DNA from: Muricea muricata
Taxonomy: Eukaryota > Cnidaria > Anthozoa > Malacalcyonacea > Plexauridae
Direction of reading: 5' to 3'
DNA length: 64,000 bases
Assembly: GCA_963855995.1 (NCBI GenBank)
Contig: OY979718.1
Coordinates: 27,292,782-27,356,781, forward strand
Program-made: the position numbers and the translations under genes
The notes under the pieces: generated by a model
Database searches by the model: none
What the model saw: only the letters and a program-made list of their open reading frames with translations
Told to the model about the DNA's origin: nothing
Part shown: piece after piece, positions 52,201 to 61,200 of the stretch
Layout: the number at the start of each line of letters is the position of its first letter
How positions within the stretch are numbered: the stretch's first letter is position 1

Positions 52201-55200
52201 GGCTCAGCCAGGCTGTGGTTGATATTCTATTAATTCTATTACCGTAGTCCTTTTACCTATTAAGCATATATTCTCAATATTTTGCTTTTACTTAAGTTAA
52301 AATTGAGTTGTAACTAAACACCGCACAAAAAGAAAGTTCCCCCCTACATACATCAGAATACATTCTAAGCAATGCCACCAAAGAATGGTGAATGAGACGG
52401 ATCACACTAGCATATTCAGCATGTTAATTTTGAAATCGGATATTTTTGTATTCAATGGGGTTTAACTCATTATTGCACGCATGTGTGACCCAATTCTTCA
52501 CACACCATTAAGCAACCTACCACAGTTCCAAGTAGTTCTAGGTTTGATTAACAGCGATTCATTTGTTTAGAATTTATTCTGATGTATTTAGGGGGGAACT
52601 TTCTTTTTGTGCGGTGTTTATATAAGTAAATAAATGAGCTGTGTGTTGCTGAACACTGCACGAAACACATATAAGATTATGCAGTCATTATCGAAACAAA
52701 ATATTAGAAATGAGCAACTCTTCTTCACGCTAAATTACGTTATCTCCACCCGCCCAGGTCTTCAATCTAAATCTGTTTATTAATTTGTAGAAAACGCGCA
52801 CTATAGTGAATGGGGAGCGTGGAGTGCTTGCAGTAAAACGTGCGGATATGGTTCTCATAGCAGAAGTCGTTATTGCAACTCAACTGTACCTCTGGCCTGT
52901 GCACACCTTGGTCTCACTACGGAAACGGATGAATGTTACGAAGAGTATTGTTCAGACGGTATGTAGAAAATATGTTTTGCAATTATTACATAGCCTGCGT
53001 AGCCGGCGCTTTAGGGGGAGGATTTGGAACGGGAAAAGTTTGGAACGGGGGAATTGCCGAGAAGCTTGAAGAAGCGAGCGCGCGCGCGCGAGGAAAAGCG
53101 AGCGCGAGGCGTGCTCGCTTCTTCAAGCTTCTCGGCTATTCCCCCGTTCCAAACCTTTCCCGTTCCAAATCCTCCCCCTAAAGCGCCGGCTACGCAGGCT
53201 ATTATTACATGAATATGGCGAACTCAAGCTTGGTTCACAATAATAATATTGCTGTAAGAATCGGCGATGAGTTCTTCTCGGGCTGATGTGATTAAGTAAT
53301 TGCAGTTCATACCTTTGCAAAAGTGTTATTATTATTATTTCTCAATCTTTATGCATGATAAAAACATCAGTATTTACACCTATGTATTTCATAAAGATAA
53401 AACTTCTATTCTTGTTCGTCCTTTTTAAAAGAGAATTAATTCAATTACAAGTATAAACCTAAAATATATCTAAAATTCAGATGATGTTAAAATCTAAAAC
53501 TTAAAGTCAATAAGCAAGATCTTAAACTTGCTAAGATGAGGTTCCATTCTTCACCTGTGTGTTAAACTCTTGCTTTTTAAAGTTCCCTTGTCAAATTATG
53601 CCTTTTATTGTTGTTTTATTGTTATTAGGCCTTCGTCATCTTGACCCGTAAGATCGTTATCTTGATTTAATTTCTCCTGTATTTCTAAACTTTCAGTTTA
53701 AAAAAGTGCGAATAGCCGGTCCCATTTTGTTTTTGTTCGTGTGGTGTTTCCACTTTATAACTCTAGCATTCGTCATAAAAATGGCATGAGCGAGTGAATA
53801 TGATTCTCGTCATCGTGATAATATGACGCGAACGCATCCATTTTTTCACATTGACTCTTTGACGTCATTTTCCTGTTATGAATGCGACAAAATCCATACA
53901 CACCATACTGTTATTCAGTATACAACACATATTTAATTAATGACATGGAAAATAACAGAATGTTTTGTGATACCGTCGATGTTACTCAAGGCTAAGCTGA
54001 GGGTAAAATAGATGCTAAAATAGGCACACTATTTTCCGGAGGGTTCCCTAAATAGGTGCTTAATAATACACTTAACCATTAATCACAGAAGGCGAGGTGA
54101 TTATCGGGGAATATTCACCGAGAGGAAGTCGAGGTGATTTTTCCCCGGATATCACCGAGCCTGAGGCGAATAGTTGTTTTAGTATTTTTACACAAGTGAA
54201 TTTACAGAACAACTGGTTTTTTATAAAATTTTATTATTTTTGCAGGCGACTAGCGGCTAGTCGCCATTTTTGTAAACTTGTTTTTCCTGTTATACTCATC
54301 TGTATGTGAAGGAACGTCACGTCAAATTTTACCAATCACAACGTCGGATTTCCTATGTTCACTTCTGTAAAAATACTAACAAGCGTTAATAGAGAAGAAA
54401 AAGCAACAATATAAACCAAACGAATTTAAAGCAACAACATAAACAACACAATTCCACAGCTTTCCGTTAAACAGACAATTGCTCGCAGGCTGTTTGCCGG
54501 ATAGAAACCTCAAGGAATATTTTAAATAAAAAATAATATACATTGCTTGGTGAAAAGCTTTTTCACATACGTCAGAAGAAGAAAATCTCCGATTCTCAAG
54601 GGGAGTTTTAGCCAAGGGTTTATCTAAAAGGAATATCGAATTGAAGATTTTGGACAATACACATTGTCTAAGTATCAAAAAGCCGCAAAGGCGGATAAAG
54701 AATATTATCTGTTAAAAACTTCTGCTAAAAGCATGATTATAGGCATCTTTTGCTTGTTTAATAGCTGCCATTATCGGAGTAAAGCTAAGCGATATACTTT
54801 CTACGTTCTTCATTCTAGGATGCCAAAGAAGTTTTACAAGTGACCGCGGTAATTTTTCCTCACCTGTGGACAATGACCTGTATCCGAGAAATGCCGATTG
54901 TGTCTGGCGAATATCGGTCGACGTAAACCACACCATTGTGGTGCAATTTGAACAATTTAACTTGGAGAGGGACAAGAAGTGCAAATACGACTACGTTGCC
55001 TTTTACGATGGCAACTATGAATCACCGCAGAATCATGCAGATAGAGAGTTGTTGCGTTTTTGTGGGAACAGCACACCACCGCATTCTTATCCGCCGTACG
55101 GGTATCCCGTTAACTCTTCGAGCAACTCAATAACTGTACGCTTCAAAACGGACTCGTCCAAGGAACGAACCGGATTTACAGCAATTTGGCATAAAGTATT

Positions 55201-58200
55201 AAGATGTAAGTAAATATTTTGTTTATTGCAGCACACTTTCCAAATTTCCTATTATAACGACTTCCATAAAATTATTCTCATTGAATGTTCATTATGTATG
55301 ATTTACTCTGCAGCCAGCTAATTCAAAAAAGTTTGTCCTTCAAATATCTAAAATCCGACAATCAAAAATGCGAGGCAAAGATATGTATCATGTGTTGATT
55401 CATGACTTCCGATTAACATTATATGGCTACGATGCATTAATCTGTATTAAAGCTGGATAGTACATCTGTTGTTGAACTTTAGGTGGAAGTGCGTCATGTT
55501 TTTAGACATGCGGGTATGTTGGATGGCCCCACTTGAGCAGCAATGCTACATATAGATTTCTATCACAGGATGGATACTTTTAATTTGAATTAAAAATTTT
55601 ACGTTTTAGGGCGACAGCTTCCAAAGAAATCAATTTTCTAACAAAAACTACATCGATTCACTCCTTGTATGAGGCCATTCAACATGGCCGCTGATCTTAA
55701 AATATGACTTGTTTCCGACTTTAATTTTATTCGGGTTTTGTTTTACGATGCACTATCGAGTCTTAATATATGTCAATGCTACGAGGAGGCAAGTTTTAAC
55801 CTTGTGTTGGATTCTTGAAGGACAATCTTTTTTGAGTTAGCTATATTTAAGCGAAGTAAACCATGCTGACACAAAATTGGTATGATATGTTTTATCGTCG
55901 ATTTCAAGTTTAGTATTTCGGAATTCGCAAGCCGGTTTGTAAACAAAGGCTGTGATTGGTCCCTGAACTAAAAAAAGCCAATAAATTGCTTAGTTTACAA
56001 ACCGGCTAATTGCGAATTCTGAAATAAACTTTTGAACTGCTCAACGAGCTTCCGAACTTCGCCAAGAAGTTCGAAATATCACAGTGAAAAGTGACCTTAA
56101 ATCGACGATAACATCATCAAAGTGTCTTCAGTACGAAATAAAATGCATGTTTTTGTTTTAGACGATCTACGAATACCAAAAATCAAGCCTCAGTATGTTT
56201 CTACACTAACCTATATATACAACCCGTGGTCCACATTTAAGGATGCTGCTATACCTCTGGGAAAGGCAACCACCTGCCCAAAAAGTTGGTGAGAAAAAAA
56301 GGAATAGTCAATTTTCAGAAGTTCGATATATCATGGATTGAATTTAAAATTTAGAGGTGGACGCAAAACTGCAACTTTGTATGGTTGTAGGCAAATTAGG
56401 CTCTAAAACCAATTTTATGCGGTGGGAATTGCTTATATGTGGCATATATTTTTAATCATTTATTAACTTTAATCTATACTTTTTTCCCGATAACTAGGGG
56501 TGACGATAGCTGTTATTTTCCGTGGAAGCAAACTGTCATTAGCAGAATAATTTCGGTTTTTCTCAATCGAGATATGCAGATATCAACATCTGATCCAGTT
56601 GTTTTGAAATTTGAACATATACTGGTATGTACTGACGTCATCAGGCGGGATATATTCCTTTTTGTTTGCAGTGCTCTTTTAATTTAAAAAAACATTCCTA
56701 AGAGTTTGTAGGAGTCAGTTGCTATAATTCTATGCAGGCCAGTAGATTTGAAGAGCTAGATCTCAAGACTATTCCTTGCAATTATAGAAAAGTCTCCTAT
56801 TTTGTTTTATTTTTGTAACAAGGTGGCGGTTCCTCCTCCTTTTAAACCCCTTCAAATTTTTTGCAGCTAATGCTCACCAGATTTAGCGTGTGTACGCCAT
56901 GCTCGTCCAAAACAGTGCGGGATTTTTTGGCAATGGTTATTTTAAAATATTTGGCGCCAAGCTCTGGGCAAAAATATTAAAGCTCAAAAAGGGCATTGTA
57001 ATTGTAAGGACTGTGTGTTCCCTATACATGTTCGTGAACGATTAAACGTTATAACAACCTTGTTGCTTTTGGGGTACATTTTGTCCAATGCGCTTATGGC
57101 TATACCAGTGATTAATCAGGTTATCGTGTTAATAACATCAACATTTAGCTTCAGGACATAGTGGAAATAATTTGTTTAACGCGTGACATTTACTTTGCTG
57201 TTTTTTAGGATGAAACCATATTCCCTGGAGCGTATTCAGGACGAAAGACATGTGTTACCTGGGACCACAGTATAACGTAAGAAGCAGCAACAGTAGAAAT
57301 TATATTTCTTCATTTTTGCATTGAAAAAAAAAGGAAAGACAAAAACTAGACAGAAGATGAAATTTATATCTTCAAACCGTCTTGTACTGCTCTGTTTATT
57401 ATATAGTGTCTACCGAATGAAAAACCCAAGTTATTGATGTTAATTTTCCACTGAAAGTACTTAAAACTTATATTGCTTATTTCAACTAAATATATCAAAT
57501 TTTTTAAGCTCAAAGAGTACCTGTGCATTGTTACTGAATTTTCAGGTACTATTTTCTTCTTTTCGAAAAAACATGTTGGTTTCTTTTAAAACAAAGACGA
57601 AAATTAAGTGGTTCGCTGCTACTACAAACGCTGCCGTTTAATTTCGAAAACACAAAATTCTTGGCAATAAATGATCACGTCATTGATAGGTATCTCACTG
57701 TCTACCGCAGCATGTATATAATTTTTTTGTATATCACGTTACTTTTCGCGCCCGCGTCGGACTGATTTTTCAAATGTATGTAATCAGTTGTTGTACCTAA
57801 TTATGGACACTCGTTTCTTTTTAAGTTCGCCGAAATTTGGCGCTTGGACAAAACGTGGATGTACAGCAACGTATAGTAACCTGACACATACAGTGTGCAA
57901 GTGTATTCATCCAGGAATGTTTGCGGTGTTGGGAGAATCAGAGGTAATTAAAAATAATGAAATGCTCCTTTGGTCCTTTTTGGCTTCCATTGTTTTCCTA
58001 TCCCGTTATTTGTGATATACTTCCAAAGAGATATTTAATTAAGCCTCGTTATCGCAAAAGGCTCTGTTACCTTTAAAGCTGATTTTCCACAAGCGATTTT
58101 TTTCGCTTGAGGCGATTTTTTTCTCTTGTGCAAACCTCTAATGAGTTCCTGTTGGTTTCAAACACAAAGGGAAAAATCGCTTCGAGCGAAAATATTCTCT

Positions 58201-61200
58201 AGTGGAAAACCACCCCGTCTTCTTCCGTGCATGCGCCACTGATATCGTGTGTCTATGTATACAATTTCTTTGTTGATAAATTTATTTCACCATATATAAT
58301 TATCTGATGGACATTTTCATTTGCAAATTATTTCGGCTCACATTCACACTCTACTTGGCCTGATTTTTTTATATTTACAATGTCACCACAATGCTTACTA
58401 AGATATTCAAATGAAATTGTTTAGCCTCCGTCAAAAGAACTGCATCTCAAAGCAAATGTTTATCTTGGTTGCGCTGTATTCGTAATTCTTGTCATTGCAA
58501 CCATTCATTCTCTGGCAACAAAGGAGTAAGTAGTAGATAGCGAGTTAGAGGGAAATAATATCTTATCCGAATGAGTTTCTTCAAATTTTGTGTATATATT
58601 TGGTATAAAATACTTAATGCCTTCAAGCAAATTATAGTGTGCATTCCGCCATCTTGGATATGCATCGTCGGATTTGCATGATGGCACAACACGAGTAAAT
58701 TTATTGCTCGCCGTTAAAGAGCACTTCTCTAAAAATCAGACACTTACTTATTCTCATCTTCTTTAATATTATATATTCGTAGTTTTGGTTCGTCTATCCG
58801 GAAAGATGTGTCACTAGATAGCAAGATTCTTTTTGTTTTGAATATGTAAATAATTGAGACTGTTTGGAAGAATTCCCAAAAAACTCCCAAATCTTTTTAC
58901 CATAATAATATTAATAAATGATTGTTAGATGTTTATCATAAATGTTGTACATGATAAATTTTATATTTTAATTTTATGTTACACTTTGACAGGAAAAAGA
59001 CGACGGGAGAATTGTTCCATTTATTCGAAGCAGTTAGTTCTGGTATTTTGATGATAATTTTCTTAACTGGCGCCCACGTTCCTGCTCAGAAGGTAAGAAA
59101 AAAGAGTCTGATTAAGAAAACTTTTTAATATTGAGAGAACTTTTTCATATTGATGAAAGCAATAGCTGTAAAGTGCTCACGTAACCACAACTGTCCTGCA
59201 TTTGAAAATTTACGTGATCTGTAACCAAGAATGTTCCCAGAAAATTGAAGTAAGGAACACGGACCTATTGAAAGCTTAAAGGAGCGGTGTCACATTTTAC
59301 ACATATTTCTGTCCTTTCTTCATGCCTTTTTACGAATCAATGTCTTATAAGTTCAGTTAGTTAAATAAAACACATAAATTGGATTGCTTTTGCCTTCTAT
59401 TTTCAAAAGACAACAGATGCGCGGCGAAATCACTATCACTGCGACGGTTTTATCTCGCCTCAATCTTTGCATTTTGTCATGCTTTAAATACCGTAAATGA
59501 GCGATTAATAAAAATAATGAGCTTAATAAAAATTCCAAATTAGACGTTTATTCAAGAGCGGAGCTTGTTCGACAGCGGCGCTCATTTCAAAGTTACAGGG
59601 AAGTTAGGCTGGTGGTTCCAGCTAAATTCACGGCATATACGGTCAATCAACGACATGCACAAGTGTTGGACGCGGAATTAATTAAGAAGAAGGAGAAATT
59701 TAAAATCAGAACTGTTACATGAGCCTAGTTGTAAAAGATATGCAACAAAACGTTTAAGTTAAATACCGACTGTGGTCAAACTCTCAATCTCGTTAATGCT
59801 ACGGTTAGCGCGTTTAAAAAAATTCCATCCGTCCGTTTCGGTGCGGCGTTTATTTATAAATTCTTAAAGTGCTTATGAAACGAAATTTGGTCTAACATTT
59901 TTTGTTCATTGCATTTCAAAGATCACTTAAATTGACAATATAACTCCTTTGGTAAAATTTTTGTAACCCTCTTCCTTGTCAAGATATTCAAATTTATTCA
60001 TTGTACAAATAACACAACCACTGACGTCATCCTGTATAATGAGCGTCTATTAGATTGCTTATTTTGCAACATACAATAATGTAAAAAAACTAAAACTACA
60101 CTTGCATGTGAGTATGCGAGGATTAACATTCAGTCTTGGGAATGTATGTGCGATATTTTGACTACTTTTCAAATCAATGAAGCTTTTTAAAAAGTCATTA
60201 TGCATAATGACGTCACTGGTTAAGTTATTATCCTATCAAATAAAATTGAATATCTCGACAAGTAAGACAGTTGAAAAAATTCTAGCAAAGAAGTCATATT
60301 GTCATTTTAAGTGATCTTCCCAATGTAATCTTAAAATAGGTGGAGAAAATTTCGTTTCATAGGCACTTTAAATAACTCCTCAACAGCGGTGCTTATTAAG
60401 TTATTGCTTGGTGGAGGTGTGGCGCTTATTCGACAGCGTCGCTTAATCGATCATTGGCGGAATATTGTTTACCAAATAAATTCTTTTGCGCTGATTGCCA
60501 CGTTATTTTCTTCGACTTTCATCGTCTTGGTACTTTTTATCGTCCGGAATTTTTGCGATTTTGACCTGTGCGCCCTCCTATGAGGACGCCATCCTAGATT
60601 CTAAACTTGAAATTCAAGTTTGCTATGCGCAGAAGCGTATGCGTGAAATATGACACCGCTCCTTTAATGCCATTTCATTCCCGTGAGGATTTTTAAAAGA
60701 AAGGGAATTTCCACTTTCTGAACATTCTTCCACTATCCATCATTGACGTACATTAATGTTTCACCACCTTTGGCATATAATATTTGTTCAATTTCGTATA
60801 TTATTTAAGGGTTAGAGACTGTTTTGTTTTACAAATGAACGCACGAGCTGAATCTGCAGTGAAGGCCACCGGGGTCTCGTGTAGTGTAGAAAATTTTTCG
60901 TTCATTTTACACCCAGCAAGTGCGTTATTTGTAAAAAAACCACGAACTTGGCAGTCTCTAATACTTTTAATATATGATCTGAGTTTACTGTTTGCACTAA
61001 TTTAAATACAGTACGCCTACGTCTTTGCTTAGTTTATTTAACTGTAATATTGCAATACTCCACTTTGTTTGTTTTTTTGTACGTTTAGGACTTGCTTTAT
61101 CATTAGTTTGATAAATTTTGTCTTCATTTTATTGCTTTGTACAAAATTTGAAGACATTTTAAATTAATAATGCCCGTTGTCCGTACGTTATTGTCAATAC

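Noticed and set aside
52806..53212. Long plus-strand frames across the TSP1 exon and the adjacent palindromic MITE
   Set aside because: They run through the clear TSP1 exon in the wrong frame and into a transposon; the phase-consistent exon is preferred.
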